Positions 1 through 9,111 of a stretch of 64,000 nucleotides of DNA are shown here, piece by piece. This DNA is from Okeania sp. SIO1I7 (GTDB lineage Bacteria > Cyanobacteriota > Cyanobacteriia > Cyanobacteriales > Microcoleaceae), in the NCBI GenBank assembly GCA_010672585.1, contig JAAHGF010000018.1, positions 1-64,000 on the forward strand, written 5' to 3'. Both the position numbers and the translations under genes were made by a program. The notes below the pieces were generated by a model. It was not told where the DNA came from and did not search any database. It worked only from the letters and a program-made list of their open reading frames with translations. Numbering within the stretch: the first letter of the stretch is position 1; each line of letters starts with the position of its first letter.

Positions 1-84
1 GGAAGACTACCCGTTTATAGGTGTTCGGTGGAAATGCAGTAATGTATGCAGCCTAGACACACTAACAGACCGAGGACTTGACCT
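1..84 (+). rRNA. rrl: 23S ribosomal RNA, 3' end (partial)
   Basis: The first ~84 bases match the end of bacterial and cyanobacterial 23S rRNA: the region with GTAATGTATGCAGC is followed by CTAACAGACCGAGGACTTGA and CCTC, the 3' strand of the terminal helix that pairs with the 23S 5' end. The gene runs in from the left edge, so only the extreme 3' end is visible. Identified from memory of the conserved 23S 3' terminus. The exact mature end is approximate. No 5S rRNA gene follows before the terminator at 158-206. Confidence 0.9.
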
Positions 85-157
85 CATTTCTCTTTTCACT
101 TCTGACTATGCAGCCTTCTTTGTTTCTAAATGATTGTCTTTAAAAAGTAAAAAAATA

Positions 158-206
158 AAGAAAGCTTGTTTCTATTCATTTCATTTAGAGCCAAGCTTTC
201 TTTTTT
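158..206 (+). terminator. Rho-independent terminator after the 23S gene
   Basis: An 11-bp inverted repeat (AAGAAAGCTTG at 158-168, CAAGCTTTCTT at 192-202) runs into a T-tract at 201-206. It lies ~75 bp after the 23S end and most likely ends the rRNA operon. The spacer 85-157 resembles a 23S-5S spacer at its start (ACTATGCAGCCTTC) but contains no 5S-like sequence. Confidence 0.75.
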
Positions 207-210
207 GCAT

Positions 211-299
211 TACCCAATAATTAAGATTTAAAGCCTCACCTTTCAAGAAAAAATTTTCCAAGGAGAGGTAATTATTAATTATTCATTATTCATTATTTT
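211..299 (+). repeat. Dispersed repeat family A, degenerate copy
   Basis: Shares the family A order: ACCCAATAATTAAG, then TTTAAAGCCTC, a short hairpin of CCTTT/AAGG type, then GGAGAGGTAATTATTAATTA and AT-rich heptamers. Other copies are at 2781-2910, 4656-4795 (reverse), 34376-34682, 43150-43380, 53156-53474, 58163-58418, 58476-58648 and 63465-63530 (reverse). Confidence 0.6.
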
Positions 300-761
300 T
301 TACCTACAAACAGCACGATTGTTAGCATTGAGAACTATTGTACCTTCTACTCCATTAATAATAACTGGGTTGCCTGTGCTAACTCTCAGTAATCGTGGTT
401 TTTTATTCAGACATTCTGTAACCTCTTCTCCCCAAGCTTCTATAGAAGCAGTATACTCCGCTCTGTAACGCAACAGCTCATCTAGAGTAATTCCAGTGGG
501 AATAGGAGGTAGGTTGTTAACAAAAGCATCAGTTATTGGAGAATCAGTTCTGATGCTGTCATCAACATCAACTTCAGTAATAATTGGAAAATCAAATTTT
601 CTGGGTAAAGTTCTGTAAGGAATAGACAAATCTGGTAATGGATAATATACTTCCGATCCAGATTTGTAATCGAAATCAGATGGTATTGCCAAAGCTGGTA
701 AAGGTAAATTTGCTACTACTAAAGCACAAACACTTCCTAATAATGTAGAAAATTTTTTCAT
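300..761 (-). CDS. Putative secreted protein of unknown function (153 aa)
   Basis: Not recognised. Residues 1-25 form a typical Sec signal peptide (MKKF, hydrophobic core, ALA-type cleavage site near residue 25). The mature part is ~128 aa, rich in Pro, Asp and Val, with only two Cys close to the C-terminus (ECLN and the final AVCR), which could form one disulfide. The start is supported by an AGGA sequence 7 bases upstream of the ATG. It stands alone between family A repeats and an intergenic tnpB relic. The product is probably periplasmic; no function is inferred. Confidence 0.6.
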   Translation of the reverse strand: MKKFSTLLGSVCALVVANLPLPALAIPSDFDYKSGSEVYYPLPDLSIPYRTLPRKFDFPIITEVDVDDSIRTDSPITDAFVNNLPPIPTGITLDELLRYRAEYTASIEAWGEEVTECLNKKPRLLRVSTGNPVIINGVEGTIVLNANNRAVCR

Positions 762-997
762 TTTTTTCCTAGTTCTAGATCAATTTAATCAGATGTCAAC
801 TAACAAGTTAGTTTGCCGAATCTTTAAAGTTTCTAAAGTTTTTGCCCTTGATGCTGTCGATCACCTACATCAATCAACTTCTTTAAATAAAGAGAAGTCA
901 AAAGTAACTGGCGAATAATTCAAACAAGGCAAAATTATCATACTTTACGAAATACTGTAAAACTCAACAGCATATCTTAATAAAGTAAGATATTTGT

Positions 998-1079
998 TAT
1001 AGCAGAAGGCAGAATAAAAAATCTGGCGTCGTCTGAGTTTTCAGCTTTTGAGATTTTTACCTTTCCTTCAACTACTATA
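998..1079. repeat. MITE-like repeat family G (TATAGCAG ends)
   Basis: An ~82-bp unit beginning TATAGCAGAAGG and ending ACTACTATA, so its ends are short inverted repeats. Related copies lie at 31151-31234 and, in reverse orientation, at 63553-63652. All share a core with CGTCGTCTGAGTTTTCAGCT or a close variant. No coding potential. Confidence 0.65.
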
Positions 1080-1194
1080 GTTATTCAGCTTTGTACTACT
1101 ACATGAATTAGATTAATCTAACTACTCTCCGGCTGAAGTTCAAGAGATTCTAATAAGATATGTTTCAAGACTCAGCTTTAGCCAAATTCTTTCA

Positions 1195-1345
1195 CATTTT
1201 TATCTTATTAACTGACCACATAGGAAGATAGTCGCCATCTAAGAAACTAGCAATACTTGTATAACTTTCTTAAGTCTCAATCAACTCAATTCCATATTGC
1301 TTACTAAGCACTGAAGTTAATATTTTACTGATAATGTAGTCATTT
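1195..1345 (-). pseudogene. tnpB relic, C-terminal segment (subtype with ESYTS.ASFLD)
   Basis: Reading the minus strand gives LSKQYGIELIET, a stop, then ESYTSIASFLDGDYLP. This matches the segment before the zinc finger/RuvC-III of one TnpB lineage, whose usual form is EESYTSKASFLD. Only this ~45-residue stretch can be read; the rest is gone. Relics of the same lineage are at 43730-43950 and 63180-63311. The rest of the 762-1499 intergenic region holds family G (998-1079) and nothing else recognisable. Confidence 0.6.
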
Positions 1346-1499
1346 GAGACTCACACAACGTAATATACTTTAATCCTTGTATTTTGATAATATTCTGATA
1401 ACTACAAGAAAAATGTATAGTATCTATCAGTTGATATCAAAAAAAATTTACTTAATAAGTTGTTATTTTTGAAAAATATAAAATTAAAAAAATACAAAA

Positions 1500-2429
1500 A
1501 TGGAATTGTCCACAAGTATGATACCCGTAGCACCTGCGGGATACAAATCTGGATTTGTTGGTATAATAGGGCGGCCTAATGTTGGTAAATCTACTTTAAT
1601 GAATCAATTGGTAGGGCAAAAAATTGCTATTACTTCCCCAGTTGCTCAAACTACTCGTAATCGTCTGCGTGGTATTTTGACTACAGAAGCAGCGCAGATG
1701 ATTTTTGTTGATACTCCTGGTATTCATAAACCTCATCACCAATTGGGCAAAGTATTAGTTCAAAATGCTAAAGTAGCAATCCAATCTGTGGATGTAGTGT
1801 TGCTGGTAGTGGATGGGTCAGTAATAGCTGGTGGGGGCGATCGATATATTATAGATTTACTCAATAAAATACATACTCCTGTGATTTTAGGTTTGAATAA
1901 GTTAGACTTACAACCTCAAGATAATGGGGAAATAGAAGCTAGTTATCATCAATTGATCGCTCCTCACCCTTGGCAAATAGTGAAATTTTCTGCTCTTACA
2001 GGGGAAGGAGTAGAAGGACTACAAGATTTGTTGATTGAACATCTTGAAGCTGGACCTTATTATTATCCTCCTGATTTAGTAACTGACCAACCAGAACGTT
2101 TTATTATGGGGGAATTGATCCGAGAGCAAATTTTACTGTTGACTCGTGAAGAGGTACCTCATTCAGTAGCGATCGCTATTGATAGAGTAGAAGAGGAAAC
2201 AACTATTACTCGTATTCTTGCTACTATTCATGTTGAACGTTCATCTCAGAAAGGAATTATTATAGGTAAAAGCGGGAATATGTTAAAAGCTATTGGTAGT
2301 GCAGCACGTCAACAAATTCAAAAGTTAATTGCTGGAAAAGTTTATTTGGAATTATTTGTAAAAGTGCAATCTAAATGGCGACAGTCTCGAATTCAATTAG
2401 CAGAATTGGGGTATCAAGTTGAGGAATAA
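1500..2429 (+). CDS. era: GTPase Era
   Basis: Era is an essential Ras-like GTPase that binds the 3' end of 16S rRNA and assists 30S subunit maturation. The GTPase motifs are visible: G1 GRPNVGKS (residues 24-31), G2 in AQTTRNR (~49-55), G3 DTPG (71-74) and G4 NKLD (~133). The C-terminal KH domain carries GIIIGKSGNML (~252-262). The length of 309 aa is slightly longer than usual (~300) because of an N-terminal extension; the second Met (residue 7) is an alternative start. No Shine-Dalgarno sequence is obvious, and the upstream region is very A-rich. Appears monocistronic. Confidence 0.95.
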   Translation: MELSTSMIPVAPAGYKSGFVGIIGRPNVGKSTLMNQLVGQKIAITSPVAQTTRNRLRGILTTEAAQMIFVDTPGIHKPHHQLGKVLVQNAKVAIQSVDVVLLVVDGSVIAGGGDRYIIDLLNKIHTPVILGLNKLDLQPQDNGEIEASYHQLIAPHPWQIVKFSALTGEGVEGLQDLLIEHLEAGPYYYPPDLVTDQPERFIMGELIREQILLLTREEVPHSVAIAIDRVEEETTITRILATIHVERSSQKGIIIGKSGNMLKAIGSAARQQIQKLIAGKVYLELFVKVQSKWRQSRIQLAELGYQVEE

Positions 2430-2780
2430 AAGAAATTACACGTTATATTATGTCCGGTTGAACAGTTATAAATAAATGACGAAGGAGTCAGGAGTCAGGA
2501 GGTAAAAAAGAAGAAGAAAGAGAAAGTTTTTTTATCACTAATTATCCGGACATGATATTACAATCTCAAATAAAAATATATTAGTTTATACCCTAAAGAT
2601 ATAAATAATTGGCGTTGCTGAATTAGGCTATGATTTTTTTAAGGTGAAATAGAATAAATAGTATTAGGCGATCGCCCTCACCTGAATTATTACCAAAATG
2701 TAAATCGGAAAATATCCGTCAAAATGGTAAGAATAGGCATTAATTAATGATGTATTTCATTACTTATATCTATATTTATT
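2430..2780. other. Intergenic region with a MITE-like repeat (family J, 2445-2558)
   Basis: Positions 2445-2558 are bounded by inverted ends ATATTATGTCCGG and CCGGACATGATAT. The interior includes the heptamer run GGAGTCA and a purine-rich AAGAAG tract. A second copy with the same ends lies at 56507-56657. 2559-2780 is AT-rich with one isolated HIP1-like site and no supported gene. Confidence 0.55.
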
Positions 2781-2910
2781 ACCGAATAATTAAGCTTTAA
2801 AGCCTCTCCTTTAAAGGAGAAACAAGAAAAAAAATTCCTTTGAGTCAATCCTCTTCTTTTCAAGGATAAGTAATTGTTAATTATTCATTATTAATTATTC
2901 ATTATTCATT
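2781..2910 (+). repeat. Dispersed repeat family A
   Basis: Begins ACCGAATAATTAAG, continues TTTAAAGCCTCTCCTTTAAA and GGAGA, then AGTCAATCCTCTTCTTTTCA, and ends in runs of the AT heptamer TTATTCA. It abuts the 3' end of the symporter gene. No open frame. Orientation is defined relative to the other copies. Confidence 0.65.
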
Positions 2911-2912
2911 GT

Positions 2913-4385
2913 TTAAATTGTTCCTGACTGCAAACGAAGCATATAATTTCTTAGATCGGATGCAACTTCACCTGACATTAAATAGCAACCAATTAAATTA
3001 GGAAAAGCCATAGCTAAAAGCATCATATCTGTAAAATCTAATGCAGCACCAACACTAACATTAGCACCAATTATTACACCCAAAATATAGATAATTTTAG
3101 GTATAATAGCTGTCTGAATGCCAAATAAATAGTTCCAAGAAATTATTCCTTGATAAGCAGTACCAATCATAGTTGAAAAAGCAAATAAGAAAACAGCAAA
3201 AGCCAACAGATAAGGGAACCAACTAAAAACTGAAGCAAAAGCATCAGCAGTCATTTTTACTCCATCAATTCCTTCCCGATAATCTTGATAAACTCCTGTA
3301 ATTACAATTACTAAAGCTGTCATATTACAGATAATAACTGTATCAATAAATGGTTCTAATAAAGCCACTATTCCTTCTCGAATTGGTTCATTAGTTTTAG
3401 CCGAAGCATGGGGAATAGATGCAGTACCTAATCCTGCTTCATTAGAATAAGCTGACCGTCTTAACCCTATAGAAAATGTTGTGACAAAACCACCAGCAAC
3501 TACTGCTGAAGGAGAAAAAGCTTCGGTGAAAATCTTACCAAAAGCTGGCAGAATTTCTGTAAAATTAATACCTAAAATCCACAGACAAGCAACAATATAA
3601 ATAACTGCCATTGTTGGTACTAAACTACCCGCAACTATACCAATGCGTTTCATCCCACCCAAAATGACGATCGCTACTAATATTGCCACGATCACACCAT
3701 ACACCCAACTTGATAACCCAGGTATAACATTAGAAACGGCTATGTAAGACTGATTAGTCTGGAAAATGCTAGCACCAACTAGGGTAGATAGTCCGCAGAA
3801 GAATGCAAATAAAGTGGCCATTCCTTGCCCCATTGCACGTAATCCCATATTAGCCAGACCTTTGGATAAATAGTACATTGGGCCTCCAGCTATAGAACCA
3901 TCTGAGTTGATTCTTCGGTATTTCAGACCGAGAGTACATTCGGTAAATTTGCTGGTCATACCAAATAATCCACCAATAGTCATCCAAAATACTGCACCAG
4001 GTCCCCCTAATTGGATGGCGATCGCTACACCTGCCACATTCCCTATACCCACTGTGCCAGAAATAGCTGTGGCAAGAGCTTGGAAGTGAGTAACTTCTCC
4101 TTCATTTTCTGGGGAATCATATTTTCCTCTCACGATATCAATAGCGTGTTTAAAACCTCGAATATTAATAAACCCCATACGAAATGTTAGTAAAATTGCT
4201 CCTAAAATTAGCCACAATACAATTAGTGGGAAACCAGCAATATCAAAAAAAATAATTTTTTCTAGGATGGTTACTAACTTTTGAAAAATTCCATCAATAG
4301 TACTAAAAATATTAGTATTTTCGACCTTTGTGACAGCTAAGGCAGTAAAATTTACTGTAGTAATAAATCTTATGGACAACAGCAT
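2913..4385 (-). CDS. Sodium:alanine/glycine symporter, AgcS family
   Basis: An inner-membrane secondary transporter of the alanine-or-glycine:cation symporter family (amino acid carrier protein). 490 aa, about ten to eleven hydrophobic segments. Family landmarks are visible: GTVGIGNVAGVA (~110-121), GGPGAVFWM (~127-135), GGPMYYLSKGL (~167-177) and the later region RRSAYSNEAGLGTASIPHA (~309-327). Expected role: Na+-driven uptake of small neutral amino acids. The first ~40 residues are less conserved; the ATG at 4385 has GAGG about 12 bases upstream. No recognisable riboswitch was seen upstream. Likely monocistronic, between dispersed repeats. Confidence 0.9.
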   Translation of the reverse strand: MLLSIRFITTVNFTALAVTKVENTNIFSTIDGIFQKLVTILEKIIFFDIAGFPLIVLWLILGAILLTFRMGFINIRGFKHAIDIVRGKYDSPENEGEVTHFQALATAISGTVGIGNVAGVAIAIQLGGPGAVFWMTIGGLFGMTSKFTECTLGLKYRRINSDGSIAGGPMYYLSKGLANMGLRAMGQGMATLFAFFCGLSTLVGASIFQTNQSYIAVSNVIPGLSSWVYGVIVAILVAIVILGGMKRIGIVAGSLVPTMAVIYIVACLWILGINFTEILPAFGKIFTEAFSPSAVVAGGFVTTFSIGLRRSAYSNEAGLGTASIPHASAKTNEPIREGIVALLEPFIDTVIICNMTALVIVITGVYQDYREGIDGVKMTADAFASVFSWFPYLLAFAVFLFAFSTMIGTAYQGIISWNYLFGIQTAIIPKIIYILGVIIGANVSVGAALDFTDMMLLAMAFPNLIGCYLMSGEVASDLRNYMLRLQSGTI

Positions 4386-4603
4386 ATTTTTGACTAATTT
4401 TTGAGGAAAATTTTGTATTTAATTATCTCTAATGAGCAAAATAATAATAGATATCATTAATATATACTCATGGGTTTATTCTTTTTAAACCTACAGTCAG
4501 GAACATTGATTAAAAATATATTTTTAACAAATTATTACACAATTTTCAATGAATGCTAGTTTAAACTAAATCTTATAGTTAAGGTTATACAGGGATTTTT
4601 CAT

Positions 4604-4655
4604 TAATGGATAATGGATAATGGATAATGGATAATGGATAATGGATAATGGATAA
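4604..4655. repeat. Heptanucleotide tandem repeat (AATGGAT)n
   Basis: About seven consecutive copies of a 7-bp unit, of the kind called STRR in cyanobacteria. Other heptamer tracts in this window have different sequences but the same period of 7. Confidence 0.9.
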
Positions 4656-4860
4656 TTACCTCTCCCTAAAAGGAAGAGGATTGACCAATAAGGAAAAAAA
4701 ATATTTTTTTCCCCTTGAAAGGGGGAGGCTAATAAAGCTGAATTGTTTAATTATTTAATTATTTAATTATTAATTCTTCGGTAAATTACCTTTACAGATT
4801 TTAAGTTAGAGAAGGAACTCTATTTGTATTCTAGGTTCATTATTAACTATTACTTGTACT

Positions 4861-5080
4861 GTAAGCATTCAGCCATCAGCTATCAGCTAGCCTCCTATGG
4901 TCGGAACTGCGTTATCAGCTATTTATGAGAGTAGGAGGTCAAAGCAATTGAAAAATTGAGAGAGAATTAAAAGTTACTGCCAAGGTACGCTCCTTCAACC
5001 TGATTCTGAATTATTCATTATTTGCACTCAGTGCTGACTGCTAAGATCTGTTTGCGCAGCATTCCGCGGGAAATGTTTAC
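4861..5080. repeat. MITE family B (IS66-like ends) with 8-bp target duplication
   Basis: A 220-bp unit starting GTAAGCATTC and ending AAATGTTTAC, with a TTTGCGCAGCATTCCGCGGG block near the right end. It is flanked by the perfect 8-bp direct repeat CTTGTACT (4853-4860 and 5081-5088). Copies at 6331-6517 and 55957-56161 share both ends. GTAAGC ends plus an 8-bp duplication are hallmarks of IS66-family elements (family knowledge). Assignment as an IS66-derived MITE is inference. Confidence 0.8.
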
Positions 5081-5117
5081 CTTGTACTTACAAAGAAAAT
5101 TTATTCGTTAAAAAACC

Positions 5118-6188
5118 ATGACTGCAGAAAATACACAATCAAAAATTCAAAATAGTAAAATAGCAATTCTTCTACACAATGGCATCCAGGGTCCATCAGG
5201 CAAAACTGGCTTGTCACTATTGCGCTACAGTCAAGCAGAAATAGTTGCTGCCATCGATCGCCAATGTGCTGGAAAATCATTACCCGAACTTACTAAAATT
5301 CCCCGCGACATACCAATAGTTGCTTCTGTTGCCGAAGCAATCGCTTTTGACCCAGAAGTATTAGTTATAGGTATTGCTCCTTCTGGCGGTGCTTTACCTG
5401 ATGAATGGTTTGGAGAAATCAAACAAGCAGTTACTTCTGGGTTATCAGTAGTCAACGGTTTGCATAGCTCTCTGGCAAATCATCCAGAAATTCAACCACT
5501 ATTGCGACCTACGCAATGGATATGGGATGTGCGTCAGGAACCTCAAGGATTAACTATTGCCAGTGGGAAAGCTAGAACACTTTCTTGTCGCCGAGTCTTA
5601 ACAGTGGGTACTGATATGGCGATCGGTAAAATGTCTACCAGTTTAGAACTTAATGCTACAGCTCAACAGCGAGGTTTCAATTCTAAATTCCTCGCTACAG
5701 GTCAAGCAGGTTTAATGATTGCTGGTAATGGTATTGCTTTAGATGCAGTACGAGTTGACTTTGCTGCTGGAGCAGTGGAACAAATGATTATGCAGTTTGG
5801 CGATACCCACGACTTACTGATTATTGAAGGCCAAGGTTCTCTATTGCATCCTGGTTCCACTGCTACTCTCCCACTATTGCGCGGTACTCAACCCACGGAT
5901 TTAATCTTGGTGCATCGTGCTAATCAAACTCATATTCGCAATCATCCCAGTGTTTTGATTCCACCGTTACCTAAAGTAATTGAGTTGTATGAGATGGTGG
6001 TCGCTGCTGGTGGCGCTATGCAACCAGTGCGAGTTGTTAGTATTGCTATGAATACTTTTCATTTAGATGAAATGGCTGCGAAAGAAGCGATCGCTCAAAT
6101 GGAAACAGAAACTGGTTTGCCTTGCACTGACCCTGTGCGTTTTGGTGCGGAGCTATTATTGGATGCAGTTATAGCATGCAACAGGTAA
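5118..6188 (+). CDS. DUF1611 family protein, DgcN-like (possible D-glutamate N-acetyltransferase)
   Basis: 356 aa, full length for the DUF1611 family. An N-terminal Rossmann-like half (residues ~12-150) is followed by a P-loop NTPase-like half with GTDMAIGK (164-171) and LLIIEGQGSLLHPG (~233-246). Members were long annotated as NAD-dependent epimerase/dehydratase; in marine bacteria DgcN acts as a D-glutamate N-acetyltransferase beside the dehydrogenase DgcA. In cyanobacteria these genes often neighbour an Ala-Glu epimerase, but no such gene is present here. Family membership is clear, while the reaction is inferred. Codon use is ordinary. The region just upstream is a MITE, so the promoter must lie close to or inside repeat DNA. 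Confidence 0.82.
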   Translation: MTAENTQSKIQNSKIAILLHNGIQGPSGKTGLSLLRYSQAEIVAAIDRQCAGKSLPELTKIPRDIPIVASVAEAIAFDPEVLVIGIAPSGGALPDEWFGEIKQAVTSGLSVVNGLHSSLANHPEIQPLLRPTQWIWDVRQEPQGLTIASGKARTLSCRRVLTVGTDMAIGKMSTSLELNATAQQRGFNSKFLATGQAGLMIAGNGIALDAVRVDFAAGAVEQMIMQFGDTHDLLIIEGQGSLLHPGSTATLPLLRGTQPTDLILVHRANQTHIRNHPSVLIPPLPKVIELYEMVVAAGGAMQPVRVVSIAMNTFHLDEMAAKEAIAQMETETGLPCTDPVRFGAELLLDAVIACNR

Positions 6189-6330
6189 CAGAATGTAGCA
6201 TAAAAACATAAGTCAAAAGTCAAAAATAAAAAGTCAAAAGTCAGAAGAAAATTGTAGTGGTTAATAGGAGTCAAGGATTTAGAAAGTATTTATGCTTAAT
6301 ATTTAACTGAGAATTTGACTCCCGATCAAC
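6189..6330. other. Intergenic spacer with heptamer remnants
   Basis: Contains imperfect heptamers (AAGTCAA, AAAGTCA) directly after the DUF1611 gene and GACTCCCG before the MITE. Nothing coding. Confidence 0.5.
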
Positions 6331-6517
6331 GTAAGCATTCAGCCATTAGCAGTCAGCTATCAGCAATTAATAATGAATAATTATTTCTAAGGTTGGGGAA
6401 GGAGACTTTAGCAGTAACTTTTTATTCTTTTTCAATTACTTTTACCTTTCCCAACATTAATAGCTGATAGCTGATAGCTGACGGCTGTTTGCGCAGCATT
6501 CCGCAGGAAATGCTTAC
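6331..6517. repeat. MITE family B, copy 2
   Basis: Starts GTAAGCATTCAGCC and ends GGAAATGCTTAC (187 bp). The right half contains GCTGATA heptamers and the block TTTGCGCAGCATTCCGCAGG. The flanks CGATCAAC and CTGACAAC match at 5 of 8 positions, consistent with an older, decayed target duplication. The ACTGATA heptamer tract 6523-6541 follows. Confidence 0.75.
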
Positions 6518-6544
6518 CTGACAACTGATAACTGATAACTGAAA

Positions 6545-8680
6545 TTACCACTTCCCCATACCTCCCCAAGCTGCTCCAGAAAAACAGCCAGCAATTGCAC
6601 CTAAACCAGCCCCAAAAATCGTTGAAAGTATAATAGTAAAATCTTCATCAATTCGCATAATTATCACTAAATCTATCGACCCAAATTGCGGTAAAATACC
6701 ACCTAAAATCACTCCAATAATTACTCCTAAAAAACAACCCCAAATTCCACCTAAAAAAGCACCTCTTATCCCTGATAATTTATTTGATAAAGGTAAAGTT
6801 GGCGCTCCTAAAATTGGTCCTAAAACAGCACCGCCGATAATCCCACCCATTGCCCCTACACCTATTGCCGGAATCATACTACTTATGAATATTGATAATA
6901 ACTCCAGCCAAGAATTACTATTCTCTTTCATACTTTCCTGAAACACAAAAACACCAGCTAAAATTGCCCCAATAACTGTTCCTAAGAAAGCACCCCAAAT
7001 AGCACCTAAAAATAAACCACGTCTTCCCCAAACTCTTCCAGGCACAGGCAATGTTAAAGGTGGTTTAAAAGCACTCCAAATACCACCCCAAATAGTACCT
7101 AAAAATCCTCCAAATAAAACTGCTTGCCCGAATGACTCCAGACGATTACTAATTCCATATATACTACCACTAATAGCAACTGCAATAAACCCTCCCCAAA
7201 ATGCTCCAGTTAAACCTAAACTACTACCAGACATTCCCACAGGAATAATATATTGCCAAGCTAATGCGAAAAATCCTCCCCACAATATTCCCACGATCGT
7301 ACCACCAAAAACTGCAAGGCTGCCTTTAATTATTCCTAATACTAAACCTGCTACTGCTGCTGCACACAATACTCCCCAAAGGCTACCCCAAATAGCATCT
7401 TTAGCAATACCAGCAATACCATTTCCACCGCCTGGTAGAGGAATTATTGGTAATGATGGGGGTTTAGTTTTAGTCAGAATAGGTGTTAATAAAGGTTGAT
7501 ATTGACCCATTTTTCTGTTTATAATAATGGGTTTTGGCGGTGCTGGTTTTCGGGGAGTATTAGTAGTTTTTTGCTGCCGCAAAGACAATAATTTTCGTTG
7601 TTTCGGTTGAGCTGGTTGTAGATGTTTCTGATTTCGTACTGCTTCCCTTGATGGAAAAGGGTCGCGCCCTTTTAATTTTTTTGTGCGATCGCACCACGGA
7701 CAAGATTTTAAATGATTACTATACAAATGCTGATGATTTTTTTGACATATTATCAAATTATCCTCTGCTTCTCGTAGAACCTGCAACCAAATTTTAGTGT
7801 CTGGGCGCTCCGTAGGATATTTATGCCCTTTTTCAAAACAATCAATAAATAATTGTTGTATGCTGGGATGTAAAATCTTAAAATCTGGGGCAAGTGGGGT
7901 TGGGCGATAGGGAACTCGCTTTTTACTGTAGGGAAAATGACCTGCTTGAATTCGAGCTTCAAGACTGGGTGGTTCACCTCTACCTTGATAAACTCCAGCA
8001 AAGGGGTGAGTTCCCTCCATCAAAACCTGAAATATTAACACTGCTACCCCAAATAAATCATGTTCTGGTAGGCGATCGATTTCCCGGAAACTTTTACCTT
8101 GTAACTCTGGGGGAGTAAATTCTGGTTTTCCTACTGGACAACGATAAATTTCTAGAGTGTAGGGGTCGCGCACTTGAAATGAGTCTGTATCAACTAGGGT
8201 TACTAAAGCAGTATCTGTCACTAGCATATTTGACTCATTGATATCGCCGACTGCATATCCACTTTTGTGTAGAGCATTAACTGCTGCGACTAAGTTACGA
8301 GCTGTGCGGTGAAGATAACGATAGTTGAAGAGGGGTTTTTGTTCCCGACGGTTTCTAGGATTATAGAATATATGTATCGGTTCTGCTCTAAAAACACGAG
8401 GCATGAGAAAACCGATGATTTGCTGTTTACTGTTGATAGTGTGTAGTAGGTCTACAGGCCATGCGATCGCTGAATGTCCGGCTGCTATCGGTGCGTCTGG
8501 TGGGTGAGAGAACATCACTGTTAGTTTATCAGCATCTTCATCTGTGGGTTTGTGGTAAATTTTGGCCACTAAGGATGGGTCTTGTAGCACAGGATAGATA
8601 CGACCTTCTCCACCCCCACCAATCAAGTTTTGGGTGTCTAATGTGACGATTTGTCCACTAAACTGACGTTGCAACTGCAT
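6545..8680 (-). CDS. Protein kinase-like protein with zinc ribbon and glycine-rich membrane domain (COG4248-like)
   Basis: 711 aa. The N-terminal ~300 residues form a protein kinase-like domain: glycine loop GGGGEGRIY (21-29), putative Lys40 in VAKIYHK, a catalytic-loop equivalent GDINESN (145-151, in place of HRDxxxxN) and DTD (164-166, in place of DFG). This pattern is that of the YegI/COG4248 kinase group. A CPWC zinc-ribbon-like motif lies near 328. From ~425 to the end there are about ten hydrophobic segments rich in Gly and Trp (repeated GAIWGAFLG, GGIWG types), resembling glycine-zipper membrane modules. Relatives often sit beside a PP2C phosphatase and a vWA protein; none are adjacent here. 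Likely an inner-membrane signalling protein of unknown target. Confidence 0.72.
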   Translation of the reverse strand: MQLQRQFSGQIVTLDTQNLIGGGGEGRIYPVLQDPSLVAKIYHKPTDEDADKLTVMFSHPPDAPIAAGHSAIAWPVDLLHTINSKQQIIGFLMPRVFRAEPIHIFYNPRNRREQKPLFNYRYLHRTARNLVAAVNALHKSGYAVGDINESNMLVTDTALVTLVDTDSFQVRDPYTLEIYRCPVGKPEFTPPELQGKSFREIDRLPEHDLFGVAVLIFQVLMEGTHPFAGVYQGRGEPPSLEARIQAGHFPYSKKRVPYRPTPLAPDFKILHPSIQQLFIDCFEKGHKYPTERPDTKIWLQVLREAEDNLIICQKNHQHLYSNHLKSCPWCDRTKKLKGRDPFPSREAVRNQKHLQPAQPKQRKLLSLRQQKTTNTPRKPAPPKPIIINRKMGQYQPLLTPILTKTKPPSLPIIPLPGGGNGIAGIAKDAIWGSLWGVLCAAAVAGLVLGIIKGSLAVFGGTIVGILWGGFFALAWQYIIPVGMSGSSLGLTGAFWGGFIAVAISGSIYGISNRLESFGQAVLFGGFLGTIWGGIWSAFKPPLTLPVPGRVWGRRGLFLGAIWGAFLGTVIGAILAGVFVFQESMKENSNSWLELLSIFISSMIPAIGVGAMGGIIGGAVLGPILGAPTLPLSNKLSGIRGAFLGGIWGCFLGVIIGVILGGILPQFGSIDLVIIMRIDEDFTIILSTIFGAGLGAIAGCFSGAAWGGMGKW

Positions 8681-9111
8681 GGGTACTGTTGTTTACCCGA
8701 AAAGTATTTTTTCGTCTACAGTATAGCTTGAAATTTTGGCGTTGGTGAATCAACTTAACGAAGTCATAAGTCGGAAGTTGGAAGTCATAAGTCGGAAGTT
8801 AACCCACCCCTCGCCCCTCCCCCTCCCAGGAGGGGAAGTAGGGGATTTGAGCAACTCTCCAAAAATATTGCGCCTTAAAAAGCGGGGGTAAAGACAGAAA
8901 GTGAAAACTTCTCTAAAGTTCATCAAACTTACTCATTACTATAGCTATCCAACTAAAATGAGTAAGTTTGTTCAGTCATCTATCCATTGAGTCACTATCA
9001 GCTACAATTAAGATATGAAGCTAGTTGAACGTCATGTTATTACCAAATCCCATTATTTGTGGTCCGAAATTGACCAGAAGGCTTTCCAGTAATTGCTTTG
9101 ACGATTACAGA
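8681..9111. other. Gene-free region with a GC-rich palindromic repeat at ~8799-8848
   Basis: 8758-8800 carries heptamer-like AAGTCGG/AAGTCAT repeats. 8799-8848 is a GC-rich stretch (ACCCACCCCTCGCCCC followed by CCTCCCAGGAGGGG), of the same family as the palindrome inserted in the tnpB gene at 14917-14960. The rest is AT-rich. No gene is supported. Confidence 0.5.

Larger units (their letters stand above)
4386..5117. other. Gene-free region made largely of repeats
   Basis: 4386-4600 is AT-rich upstream DNA of the symporter gene. 4604-4655 is a heptanucleotide repeat (AATGGAT, ~7 copies). 4656-4795 is a reverse family A copy ending in ATTCTTCGGTAAATTACC. 4861-5080 is a family B MITE. No coding sequence or RNA gene is seen. 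Confidence 0.7.

Noticed and set aside
7753-8118. Short frames on both strands within the kinase-like gene
   Set aside because: Shadows of the 711-residue protein, which has clear motifs in its own frame.
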